From CAZFIM01 sp964519615 (lineage in GTDB: Bacteria; Chloroflexota; Dehalococcoidia; GIF9; UBA5629), in assembly GCA_964519615.1 (NCBI GenBank), contig CAZFIM010000085.1:1-9890 (forward strand): a stretch of DNA of 9,890 bases, written 5' to 3'. The position numbers and the translations under genes were made by a program. Every line of letters begins with the position of its first letter. Positions within the stretch are counted from its first letter, which is position 1. This document shows positions 1 to 7,038 of the stretch, piece after piece. The notes beneath the pieces were generated by a model that saw only the letters and a list, made by a program, of their open reading frames with translations, was not told the origin of the DNA and searched no databases.

Positions 1-561
1 ACGCTGGCCGAAATTAACTATGATAAATGCGTCTGAATGCGTACCATCTATTTCAGGAGACGCGTGAAATTTTGGCATGGCAAATATTGTAAAATCAGGT
101 ATATGTTTCTTTAATTCATCATCATCAAGGATTTGAATAAACATATTTCGGGCAAACATATTTTGCCAGGCATATTCAGTAATAATACGTATAGGTATTC
201 TATATTTTTCATCGGCACCGGCATAACAATCCTGAACAAAAATATCTTTACCCTGCAAATATGCAAGCAATCTGTGAAACAACACGTTGAACTTTGTTAT
301 ATCGAAAGGTTTATTCTCTTCACCCCACCAAATATTTTTATCACTGGTATCTTCTTTAACGATAAATTTATCTTTGGGAGATCTCCCTGTATAATGCCCT
401 GTACGTACCACTATCGGTCCCAGATGTGCTAGAAGCCCTTCTCTTCGCCGTACAATCTCCTCGCAGAGTGCCGGAGTAGAAAGATTTCGGTATATACTCC
501 CTATATTTGTTATCCCGAGCTTTTCCAGTCCAAGGGTATTTATCATGCTATCAAAGTCCAT
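1..561 (-). CDS. pckA: Phosphoenolpyruvate carboxykinase (ATP), N-terminal part
   Basis: This is the first 187 codons of an ATP-type PEP carboxykinase, a cytosolic enzyme that converts oxaloacetate plus ATP to PEP, CO2 and ADP in gluconeogenesis. My reading of the minus strand is open from the ATG at 561 to the window edge. It begins MDFDSMINTLGLEKLGI. It carries the family signature TGHYTGRSPKDKFIV at about residues 57-71, where the Arg of TGRSPKDK contributes to substrate binding in this family. It ends with DGTHSDAFIIVNFGQR, the segment just before the IGGTxYAGExKK region of known enzymes. Known family members are about 520-540 residues, so roughly the C-terminal two thirds, including the P-loop, lies outside the window. 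The start is supported by GGGGAGG at 574-568, six bases upstream. The gene is divergent from the deacetylase. The family call is very secure; only the truncation limits it. Confidence 0.95.
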   Translation of the reverse strand, partial: MDFDSMINTLGLEKLGITNIGSIYRNLSTPALCEEIVRRREGLLAHLGPIVVRTGHYTGRSPKDKFIVKEDTSDKNIWWGEENKPFDITKFNVLFHRLLAYLQGKDIFVQDCYAGADEKYRIPIRIITEYAWQNMFARNMFIQILDDDELKKHIPDFTIFAMPKFHASPEIDGTHSDAFIIVNFGQR

Positions 562-567
562 ATATTG

Positions 568-574
568 CCTCCCC
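568..574 (-). promoter_or_regulatory. Strong Shine-Dalgarno site of pckA
   Basis: The minus strand reads GGGGAGG here, six bases before the ATG at 561. It is one of the strongest ribosome binding sites in the window and fixes the pckA start. Confidence 0.75.
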
Positions 575-620
575 AAAATTGTCAGTATGTCAAATCTTAC
601 CCTTTATATTTCGAGATTAC

Positions 621-649
621 AGTATAGCATCAGACTTATAAGTGAACAA
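621..649 (-). promoter_or_regulatory. Probable sigma-70-type promoter of pckA
   Basis: On the minus strand a TTGTTC -35 box (649-644) is followed after 17 bases by a TATACT -10 box (626-621). Transcription would start near 614 and give an untranslated leader of about 50 bases before the pckA ATG. The -10 matches consensus at 5 of 6 positions, the -35 at 3 of 6, and the spacing is ideal. A TTGACA on the same strand (593-588) lies closer to the gene but has no good -10 at the right distance. Predicted by eye only. Confidence 0.5.
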
Positions 650-677
650 TACTTCATCCCACAAAGCAAATGTCATA

Positions 678-707
678 TTGTTCTTGATGTTACATTTACG
701 TTATACT
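678..707 (+). promoter_or_regulatory. Possible promoter of the deacetylase gene
   Basis: TTGTTC (678-683) is followed after 18 bases by TATACT (702-707), the same two hexamers as the pckA promoter on the other strand. A start near 714 would give a leader of about 115 bases to the GTG at 830. An alternative is the perfect TATAAT at 771-776, but its nearest -35-like hexamer (TTGCTG, 751-756) is only 14 bases away. Which is used cannot be decided from sequence. Apart from these boxes and the dyad at 782-795, I see nothing else in the gap between pckA and the deacetylase. Confidence 0.35.
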
Positions 708-781
708 CATATAATAATGATTAATGATTAGCTGACTCCCGCCATTACGGTTGCTGCCTGTACCAGCATATATAATAATTA

Positions 782-795
782 TTGTCTCAAGACAA
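782..795. promoter_or_regulatory. Operator-like inverted repeat upstream of the deacetylase gene
   Basis: TTGTCT-CA-AGACAA is a perfect 6-bp dyad with a 2-bp centre, six bases after the TATAAT at 771-776. Its size and position fit an operator for a dimeric repressor or a small RNA hairpin (TTGTC-TCAA-GACAA). It would overlap the coding region only if the unlikely TTG start at 782 were used. No regulator can be named from the sequence. Confidence 0.3.
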
Positions 796-829
796 AATCT
801 TAAGTTTAATAACCGTGGAGTTCAATAGC

Positions 830-1870
830 GTGAACAGGGTTGGTTTTGTATATGATCCAATTTATCTTGAACATGATACCGGATATCATATAGAGAATAT
901 CCAGCGCCTTAAATCTATCACCACTATGATGGAAGAGCATAAGCTTATGGATAAAGTCATTGCTCTACCGGCACGTGCAGCTACAGTTGATGAACTTACG
1001 ATGGTTCACGCCAAAGAATATGTTGTGCAGGTCAAAAAAAAGGCTGAATCAGGCGGTGGGTACTTTGATATGGACACTATAGCATCAAAGAACTCCTATA
1101 ACGCTGCTGTTTATGCTGCAGGAGGCACTCTTGCAGCAGTGGATGCAGTAATGACTAAAGAGCTGCATAGTGCTTTTGCCCTCGTTCGACCTCCTGGACA
1201 TCATGCTACATGCTGGAAAGCTATGGGTTTCTGTATTTTCAATAACATCGCTATCGGGGCCAAATACGCTTTGGCTAACTACAATGTCCAACGTATTCTC
1301 ATTGTTGATTTCGATGTCCATCACGGTAACGGTACACAGGACACTTTTTATGCAGATCCCGGAGTATTATATTTTTCCACCCACCAATATCCATTCTATC
1401 CGGGCACGGGCAGTATCGACGAGACAGGAACCAGAGCCGGTGAAGGTTTTACAGTTAATATTCCGCTCATTGCCGGATGGGGAGATAACGAATATCAGGC
1501 GATTTTTGAAGATGTACTCGCTCCTATTGCACAGCGATTTCAACCTGAGCTAATAATGGTATCCGCAGGTTATGATGCACATTGGGCCGATAACATTTCA
1601 CTTATGCGTCTAAGCGTAAGAGGCTTTGCAAGACTGGTTGAAATTCTGAAAGTACTGGCTAAAACTTTATGTCACGACAAACTTATATTCACGTTAGAAG
1701 GCGGCTATAATCTTGATGCCCTCTCATTATCCGTTGCAGCAACATTTAACACTCTTCTGGACCAATCAGAGATAGACGATCCAATGGGAAAATCTGAAAA
1801 AACAATAAAACTAGCAAATTTTGACAGCTTTCTGAGAATGGTACAGGACAAACATCGAATATCTTTCTGA
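830..1870 (+). CDS. Class II histone-deacetylase-family zinc amidohydrolase
   Basis: This gene encodes a zinc-dependent deacetylase of the HDAC/AcuC/acetylpolyamine amidohydrolase superfamily, which hydrolyses acetyl-amide bonds. It is complete and about 346 residues long from the start chosen here, near the usual size for single-domain bacterial members. Numbered from that start, it shows RPPGHHA with the His124-His125 pair and DFDVHHGNGTQ with zinc ligands Asp162 and His164. The third ligand, Asp249, lies in SAGYDAHWAD, and the transition-state Tyr293 lies in EGGYN. All catalytic residues are intact, so it should be active. The open frame extends to a TTG at 782, but I prefer the GTG at 830. 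GGAG at 817-820 lies nine bases before it, and the protein then begins MNRVGFVYDPIYLEHD, as family members do. It has no signal peptide, so it is cytosolic. The substrate (protein lysine, polyamine or another acetylated amine) cannot be told. It converges on secF. Confidence 0.92.
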   Translation: MNRVGFVYDPIYLEHDTGYHIENIQRLKSITTMMEEHKLMDKVIALPARAATVDELTMVHAKEYVVQVKKKAESGGGYFDMDTIASKNSYNAAVYAAGGTLAAVDAVMTKELHSAFALVRPPGHHATCWKAMGFCIFNNIAIGAKYALANYNVQRILIVDFDVHHGNGTQDTFYADPGVLYFSTHQYPFYPGTGSIDETGTRAGEGFTVNIPLIAGWGDNEYQAIFEDVLAPIAQRFQPELIMVSAGYDAHWADNISLMRLSVRGFARLVEILKVLAKTLCHDKLIFTLEGGYNLDALSLSVAATFNTLLDQSEIDDPMGKSEKTIKLANFDSFLRMVQDKHRISF

Positions 1871-1918
1871 ACTACCCGGGGAAACAACTATCTCGCTAAA
1901 GTCAAGGGAATTTCTGGC

Positions 1919-2836
1919 TCAAACAGCGCTTTTTATTTCGCTGGAACGAGAAAATAAACTCTTCCATCCACCCTCATACCACATCGCCAGTAAAGGACCT
2001 GCAATGAGCAGCGAACTCCAGGTTCCTGCTATCACACCAATTAACAAAACAAGAACAAAATAACGTATCGTCACTCCGCCAAAGAGCAATATAGCCAGTA
2101 TAACAAATAGAGTCGTAAGACTAGTATTCAGCGAACGACCCACAGTCTCCATAATACTAATATTCACAATCTGACTGAATCTCTTGCTTACACCGCGGCT
2201 GAAATTTTCTCTAATTCTATCGAATACAACAACAGTATTATTAATACTGTACCCCACTACAGTAAGCATACCCGTAATAAAGAGCGCGTCGATCTGCACT
2301 CCTAATGTCCATCCCATAACTGAAAAAACGCCAATAACGATCAGGACATCATGTATTAAGGCAATAATGGCACATATTCCCCACCGGAAAGGTTTGGGCA
2401 TTTTACGAAATGCCCAGGCAATATAGATAAGCATGGCAATCGCAGCAACCCCAACAGCAATACCGGCATTTCTCGCCGTCTCAGTGGCTATGATAGGTGA
2501 TACTGCATAATAATCACGAACCGTTACTCCTGCGCCCAAAGACGATTCTATATCAGCAGCTAGCTCTTGTCTTTGCTCAGTAGACAATTCGCCTACCCTG
2601 ATAAAATAATCGCCTTCATTGGTTTGTTGAATAGTCGCATTACTTTGTCCAATATCAACGAATACCTGACGTAGTTGTCCCTGGTCAACCTCTTTATCGA
2701 AGCGCAGGGTCATGGTAGTGCCTCTGCTGAAATCAATCCCGGGTTTGAGACAAAAAACAGACAGTGAAATCATACCGACAACAATTATTATTGCCGATAC
2801 CAAAAAAAACCAGTGTTTTTTCCCTACAATATCCAT
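1919..2836 (-). CDS. secF: Protein translocase subunit SecF
   Basis: SecF pairs with SecD in the inner membrane and uses the proton gradient to help pull secreted proteins through SecYEG. The protein is 305 residues from the ATG at 2836. It has a first membrane segment (about 9-30) and an extracytoplasmic domain opening with the GIDF-type motif GIDFSRGTTMTLRF (33-46). Five more membrane segments lie between about 122 and 288. The conserved fourth-helix motif VGYSINNTVVVFDRIRENF (194-212) includes the Asp-Arg pair typical of SecF. The frame could extend three codons to a TTG at 2845. The ATG is preferred because it forms TAATG with the secD stop, an arrangement typical of translational coupling, with GGAA just upstream. 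secF is last in the minus-strand block; 48 bases without a clear terminator separate it from the converging deacetylase gene. Confidence 0.95.
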   Translation of the reverse strand: MDIVGKKHWFFLVSAIIIVVGMISLSVFCLKPGIDFSRGTTMTLRFDKEVDQGQLRQVFVDIGQSNATIQQTNEGDYFIRVGELSTEQRQELAADIESSLGAGVTVRDYYAVSPIIATETARNAGIAVGVAAIAMLIYIAWAFRKMPKPFRWGICAIIALIHDVLIVIGVFSVMGWTLGVQIDALFITGMLTVVGYSINNTVVVFDRIRENFSRGVSKRFSQIVNISIMETVGRSLNTSLTTLFVILAILLFGGVTIRYFVLVLLIGVIAGTWSSLLIAGPLLAMWYEGGWKSLFSRSSEIKSAV

Positions 2837-4152
2837 TATTTCCAAACACCATATGATTTTGGATTACTGACCGCACGTATAGTAAAACGCAAGAAATTAC
2901 GTGTGATTATAATCGCAGAAAACATGCTCAATGCCACGCCTATAAATAGTGTAAGAGCAAATCCCCTTACCATAAAGGCACCCAAAGTCCCGCCGAACCA
3001 ATAGAGCACTATACATGCGATAAATGTGGTAATATTGCTGTCGCGAATAGCAGGCCATGCACGATTAAAACCCGCTTCTACGGCAGCGCCAAGAGTGCGA
3101 CCTGCCCTCAATTCTTCTTTCATACGCTCGAATATGAGCACATTCGCATCAACAGCCATACCTATGGACAATATCAATGCCGCCACACCGGGAAGTGTCA
3201 ATGTAACTGGAACGAGCTTAAATATCATCAGCAAGACAACACCGTAGATAATAAGGGCCAGAACTGCCACAAAACCAGAAATGCGGTAATAAAGTATCAT
3301 GAATAATATTACCATCAATAACCCAATTACCCCGGCGATAAGGCTCCTGCGTATCGAATCAGATCCCAAAGTTGCATCTACATCCTGTTCTTGAATGATC
3401 TCCAGCGGTACATCCAGTGAGCCGGAGTTAAGCTGTATTGCAAGTAAGCGAGCTTCCTCCAATGTAAGACCGGTAATTACACCGTTCTTTTCGATCACAG
3501 CACTGACAGTTGGATAAGATATTAGTGTGTCATCAAGAAAAATGCCAAGGGGTTTCTGATAATTTCGTTTTGTAATCTGTTCAAAAAGGACCGCCCCCTC
3601 ATCATCCCATTCAAAAGCTACTTCCGGCTCATTGGTTTGCTGAGTTAATACAACCTGAGAATTGGGTAAAAGGTATTTTCCAGTTAACACCTTCTCGACA
3701 CCATCACTACCCTCAGCCATAGCCGGCTCCCAGACCGGATTACCATCTTCATCAAGCACCATCTCCCCGTTTTCATACGTGATTTCGCGGAAGTCAAGTT
3801 CCGCAGTTTTCCCTATAAGATTAATTGCCTCTTCAATATCCGTGACACCCGGCAACTGAACAAGGACCTGATCATTACCCAATCTCTGGATAACAGGTTC
3901 TGATACCCCATATGCATTAACACGGCGTTCAATTTTCTTTATAACGCCTTCCATAGCATCATCATCCGTTTGCGAAGGATCTTTTTGGGTAAGGTCAGCT
4001 TTATACACAAGGTGACTTCCACCTTTAAGGTCAAGTCCAAGACTCAGACCTTCTCTTCCAAGCCTGTAACTATCGAGAGGAATTACTGCCCATAATGCAA
4101 AGGCAAAAATTAGCGCTATCAGCACTAAAACATATATATTTCCTTTTTTCAA
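2836..4152 (-). CDS. secD: Protein translocase subunit SecD
   Basis: SecD is the partner of SecF in the proton-driven Sec accessory complex of the inner membrane. The protein has 438 residues, shorter than the 615 of Escherichia coli, as is usual for lineages with a smaller periplasmic P1 domain. The N-terminal membrane helix spans about 6-26 and is followed by the hallmark LGLDLKGG (38-45). The large extracytoplasmic domain includes ERRVNAYGVSEPVIQR (75-90). From about 268 on there are five membrane helices, with the fourth-helix signature GMAVDANVLIFERMKEEL (331-348) whose Asp335 belongs to the proton-relay region in this family. The start is a TTG; no in-frame ATG lies near. The TTG gives the charged MKKGN N-terminus expected before the first helix. 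AGGA stands 12 bases upstream, a rather long spacing, so translation may be modest or helped by coupling. yajC is not adjacent. Confidence 0.95.
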   Translation of the reverse strand: MKKGNIYVLVLIALIFAFALWAVIPLDSYRLGREGLSLGLDLKGGSHLVYKADLTQKDPSQTDDDAMEGVIKKIERRVNAYGVSEPVIQRLGNDQVLVQLPGVTDIEEAINLIGKTAELDFREITYENGEMVLDEDGNPVWEPAMAEGSDGVEKVLTGKYLLPNSQVVLTQQTNEPEVAFEWDDEGAVLFEQITKRNYQKPLGIFLDDTLISYPTVSAVIEKNGVITGLTLEEARLLAIQLNSGSLDVPLEIIQEQDVDATLGSDSIRRSLIAGVIGLLMVILFMILYYRISGFVAVLALIIYGVVLLMIFKLVPVTLTLPGVAALILSIGMAVDANVLIFERMKEELRAGRTLGAAVEAGFNRAWPAIRDSNITTFIACIVLYWFGGTLGAFMVRGFALTLFIGVALSMFSAIIITRNFLRFTIRAVSNPKSYGVWK

Positions 4153-4227
4153 CTGCTTTACCGATCCTGTCGTCGATATATATTAATAGCGTTTATTTCA
4201 TGTCTCCGAAAGGTAATCCCTTTTAAT

Positions 4228-5715
4228 CTATTTCTCCCTTTTCAGGATTTCCTTCTCCATCAAGCTTAATGCCTGTTTGCGCGTAGCAACTTTTCCGGTG
4301 GCTTGTGCTTCATGCACTAAATTCAGTAGTTTACCAACGAAAGGTCCCGGAGTCAAGCCAAAGTTACTCATAACATCATGTCCGGTTATAAGCTTTTTAG
4401 GTAACACTTTTGTCTTTTGTGTTTGTTGCTCTAAAAGTATATAGTTGATCAAATCGGTATGTTGCTTCCAAAGCTGATACTGCAATCGAGGGCCATACGT
4501 AGCCAGGTAATCTGCAAGAGCAATCAATAGAATGTCAATTACAGCGTCCTCCGCTGACTTTGAAAAGCGATAAATAGCTCTGGCACTTGGCATACCGGTA
4601 TTGGCCATCTGAACCGGACGCAAATGATAGTAAATCAGTTTTTCCACCAGCTTTATCTCTTTATTTGAGAAGCGCAGTCTTTGCAATATACCATTGGCAA
4701 TATCCGCTCCCAGTTTACTGTGTCCAATAAACCTGGTCTTTCCAATTTGGTCAACGGTTTTTGTGTAAGGTTTACCGACATCATGCAGTAAAGCAGCCAG
4801 TTTTAGTAATTGCCGTCTGGTACAACCGAATGATATCGCTTCATCCATATGCCTCTCAATTTCTTCAGTCCATGGCGCTGTTTTTAATAACTCATCACCA
4901 ACATGCGTCCATTCATTCTCACGAAGTATAAACTCTACCGCAGCTACTGTCTCAATGGAATGCTCGAACACGTCCCAACAATGCTCATACGGCTGTTCAA
5001 CCTGTTTCATATCGTCAAGCTCAGGCATCAAGTGAGAAAGAATATTTAGCCTGTTTAAATAACGAAGGCTATTATGTAAATTCTTATGATTTGCTATTCT
5101 TAAAAAATCTTCACGTACTCTCTCCCCCGCAACTTTTTTTACCAGAATCGCAGAACGGGAAATCATATCTTCCGTGTCCTTCTCTACCGCAAAAGCCAAT
5201 TCGACCGACAAACGCACGGTCCGGAGCAAACGTGCAGGATCATCTGCAAATACCGTGTCCGTCACTGCCCTGAGAACACCACGCCTTAAATCATCATATC
5301 CACCACAGGGATCAATAATCGAGATTGAAGATTGATTGAAAGAATTTATAGCAACAGCCATTGCATTAACGGTAAGATCTCTTTTTTTAAGATCGTTTTC
5401 TATATTTCCGCGTAAAGAAGAAAAATCAAGCTGCCATTGGTCTTTTCCAATCTGGAGAATTACCCTGGCAATTGCATTTATCTCGTCCAGAGTTATGTAT
5501 TTACCGTTCATTCTATCGGCCATTTTGCGAGCAATCGCAAAAACATCTCCGCTTACGGCAAAATCAATGTCCACTGTCTTTCGTTTAAGCAAATAATCAC
5601 GTATATAGCCACCGACAATATAGCAATCAATGCCTTCTGAGATTGATAATTCGTTAATTGCGTTCAGTATTCTTATGGGTAGCGGTTTCATGAAGGTTAT
5701 ATCTGGATTGCGCAT
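4228..5715 (-). CDS. cca: CCA-adding tRNA nucleotidyltransferase / poly(A) polymerase family, with HD domain
   Basis: This is a class II template-independent nucleotidyltransferase that adds or repairs the CCA end of tRNA; some relatives add only part of CCA or poly(A). It is 495 residues long. The nucleotidyltransferase domain has IVGGYIRD (33-40) and the catalytic pair in VDIDF (Asp49, Asp51). RNIENDLKKRDLTVNAMAV-like sequence follows (RD at 112-113). DDPARLLR (158-165) matches the [E/D]DxxR motif that selects C and A. A metal-dependent HD domain follows with ALLHDVGKP (308-316, His311-Asp312). The C-terminus (LITGHDVMSNFGLTPGPFVGKLL) resembles the tail of long CCA enzymes. The ATG at 5715 is the first start after an in-frame TAG. 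Its ribosome binding is odd: AAAGGAG lies 16 bases upstream and TAGGAA only two. It lies 75 bases before secD in the same direction and probably leads that operon. Full CCA versus A-only or CC-only activity cannot be decided here. Confidence 0.9.
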   Translation of the reverse strand: MRNPDITFMKPLPIRILNAINELSISEGIDCYIVGGYIRDYLLKRKTVDIDFAVSGDVFAIARKMADRMNGKYITLDEINAIARVILQIGKDQWQLDFSSLRGNIENDLKKRDLTVNAMAVAINSFNQSSISIIDPCGGYDDLRRGVLRAVTDTVFADDPARLLRTVRLSVELAFAVEKDTEDMISRSAILVKKVAGERVREDFLRIANHKNLHNSLRYLNRLNILSHLMPELDDMKQVEQPYEHCWDVFEHSIETVAAVEFILRENEWTHVGDELLKTAPWTEEIERHMDEAISFGCTRRQLLKLAALLHDVGKPYTKTVDQIGKTRFIGHSKLGADIANGILQRLRFSNKEIKLVEKLIYYHLRPVQMANTGMPSARAIYRFSKSAEDAVIDILLIALADYLATYGPRLQYQLWKQHTDLINYILLEQQTQKTKVLPKKLITGHDVMSNFGLTPGPFVGKLLNLVHEAQATGKVATRKQALSLMEKEILKREK

Positions 5716-5743
5716 TTCCTACAAACACCAACTCCTTTACGCT

Positions 5744-5772
5744 ACTATACACCAGCATCTGAACGTGCACAA
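5744..5772 (-). promoter_or_regulatory. Possible promoter of the cca-secD-secF block
   Basis: On the minus strand TTGTGC (5772-5767) is followed after 17 bases by TATAGT (5749-5744). The start would fall near 5737, giving a leader of only about 22 bases that begins within the AAAGGAG at 5738-5732. The -10 matches consensus at 5 of 6 positions but the -35 is weak. No promoter of comparable quality was seen in the 75 bases between cca and secD, which favours one transcript. Confidence 0.4.
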
Positions 5773-5858
5773 GTAAATATAAAAGGTATGAAGGAAGGAA
5801 GGTATACAAACGGTATAATTGCTTTCTTTTCATTTGCATTGATTTTGGCTCTTACTTG

Positions 5859-5885
5859 TTGATACATATCTCATATCGCTATAAT
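5859..5885 (+). promoter_or_regulatory. Promoter candidate of proBA giving a leaderless or near-leaderless proB mRNA
   Basis: TTGATA (5859-5864) and a perfect TATAAT (5880-5885) are separated by 15 bases. The -10 ends nine bases before the proB ATG at 5895, so transcription would begin about 0-3 bases from the start codon. There is no Shine-Dalgarno sequence before that ATG, which agrees with leaderless translation. The short spacing is the weak point. Confidence 0.45.
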
Positions 5886-5894
5886 AATCACCAA

Positions 5895-7010
5895 ATGGTA
5901 TACAAACGAGTAGTCATTAAACTGGGGACCAATTTACTCACAGGAGGCAGCGAAAGTATTGACCTTGGGGTAATCAGCAATCTGGTTGATCAAATCGCTT
6001 ACCTTCATAATAAGCATCATGAAATAGTTATCGTAACATCAGGTGCAGTTGGGATGGGAAGACAAAAATTGAAACCTCGCAAGAAAAGGAAGGATATACC
6101 TTTCAAACAAGTTCTTGCTGCGGTAGGACAGAATATACTCATCCACACATATGACACGTTGTTCAGCAAATTTGATATTATCATTGCTCAAGCATTATTG
6201 ACTAAGACTGACCTCTGCAATCGTTCCGGTTACCTTAATGCCCGCAATACTCTGCTTGCTCTTATTGAAATCGGCGTAATCAGTATCGTAAACGAAAACG
6301 ATGTAGTGGCAACAGAGGAGATCGGAGGTGTAAGATTCGGTGATAACGATAATCTTTCAGCCATGGTCGCTAACCTCGTTGACGCCGATTTACTTATATT
6401 ACTAACCGATATCGAAGGTTTGTATACCGCTAATCCCCGCTTGCACAGTGACGCTCAACTTCTTCCTGTAATAGAGAATATCGATACTAAGATTATCCGG
6501 CTTGCCAGCAAAGGAGCGCCTGGTTCCAGGGGCGTGGGGGGTATGGTGACTAAGGTCCAGGCAGCAAAAGTTGCTACAGCCTGCGGAATACCTGTTGTTA
6601 TAGCCAGTGGATTTATCCCCGATTGTCTAAAAAGAATCTTGTCCGGTGAAAACATTGGCACATTGTTTTTAAGCAAATCGAATAGAGTGGAAAGCAAAAA
6701 ACGCTGGATGCTCAGCGGGTTGGCATCAAAAGGAAAGGTAACTGTAGACGATGGAGCTGTTCAGGCTTTAAAGAAAAATCATGGAAGCCTGCTGCCGGCG
6801 GGTATTACAGGGATTGAAGGAAAATTCCTGCGTGGTGATGTTATTGATATAGCTCAATCAGACGGAATTCCTGTAGGGTCAGGTATTACCAATTATAGTT
6901 CAAGCGCCTTGAGCGCTATTAAAGGTATGCATTCAGATGAGGTTTCGCATATTTTGGGCTATGAATATGGTACAGAAGTTATTCACCGCAACAATATGGT
7001 CTTACTATAA
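5895..7010 (+). CDS. proB: Glutamate 5-kinase with C-terminal PUA domain
   Basis: ProB phosphorylates glutamate to gamma-glutamyl phosphate, the committed and normally proline-inhibited step of proline synthesis in the cytosol. The protein is 371 residues, the usual length for the kinase-plus-PUA form. The amino-acid kinase domain starts with VVIKLGTNLL (6-15, ATP-binding Lys9) and has TSGAVGMG (48-55). It also shows NENDVV (133-138, glutamate-binding region), FGDNDNLSA (148-156) and the ATP-site loop GVGGMVTKVQAA (213-224). The PUA domain occupies about 277-355. I chose the ATG at 5895, giving MVYKRVVIKLGT as in relatives, over a TTG at 5856 that would add 13 residues and lie inside the promoter. 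No ribosome binding site precedes this ATG. proA follows after 25 bases, so the two form an operon and the labile product can be handed on directly. proC is absent from the window. Confidence 0.96.
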   Translation: MVYKRVVIKLGTNLLTGGSESIDLGVISNLVDQIAYLHNKHHEIVIVTSGAVGMGRQKLKPRKKRKDIPFKQVLAAVGQNILIHTYDTLFSKFDIIIAQALLTKTDLCNRSGYLNARNTLLALIEIGVISIVNENDVVATEEIGGVRFGDNDNLSAMVANLVDADLLILLTDIEGLYTANPRLHSDAQLLPVIENIDTKIIRLASKGAPGSRGVGGMVTKVQAAKVATACGIPVVIASGFIPDCLKRILSGENIGTLFLSKSNRVESKKRWMLSGLASKGKVTVDDGAVQALKKNHGSLLPAGITGIEGKFLRGDVIDIAQSDGIPVGSGITNYSSSALSAIKGMHSDEVSHILGYEYGTEVIHRNNMVLL

Positions 7011-7020
7011 AACAAATGTC

Positions 7021-7038
7021 AGGAGGAATTATGTAATG
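7021..7038 (+). promoter_or_regulatory. proA ribosome binding site with overlapping start-stop element
   Basis: A consensus AGGAGG (7021-7026) is followed by ATGTAATG. The first ATG (7031) is directly followed by TAA, a one-codon open frame; the second ATG (7036) begins proA. Spacings from AGGAGG are four bases to the first ATG and nine to the second, so the proA ATG is the better placed. This site decides the proA start against an upstream in-frame codon at 6937 that lies inside proB. Confidence 0.7.

Noticed and set aside
133..432. 99-codon plus-strand open frame inside the pckA region
   Set aside because: It is antisense to clearly conserved pckA sequence and has no recognisable domain or ribosome binding site.
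1170..1553. 127-codon plus-strand open frame in a second reading frame of the deacetylase gene
   Set aside because: The overlapping frame encodes all HDAC catalytic motifs; this one has no family resemblance.
1871..1943. Possible bidirectional terminator between the deacetylase gene and secF, including CAGCG-(10)-CGCTG at 1924-1943
   Set aside because: The stem is only five base pairs, the loop is long, it lies partly within secF, and no T-run follows on either strand.
2837..2845. TTG at 2845 as the secF start, giving three extra residues
   Set aside because: The ATG at 2836 forms the coupled TAATG with the secD stop and is the stronger codon.
4153..4227. AAAGG-GATTA-CCTTT hairpin between cca and secD as a terminator or attenuator
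   Set aside because: The five-pair stem is weak and is not followed by a T-run; read-through to secD is more likely.
5654..5839. 61-codon minus-strand open frame upstream of and overlapping cca, considered as a leader peptide or small membrane protein
   Set aside because: It overlaps the cca start in another frame, begins upstream of the likely cca promoter, and shows no plausible ribosome binding site or conserved pattern.
6937..7035. Upstream extension of proA by 33 residues into proB
   Set aside because: The extension overlaps the end of proB and ignores the consensus AGGAGG placed just before the ATG at 7036.
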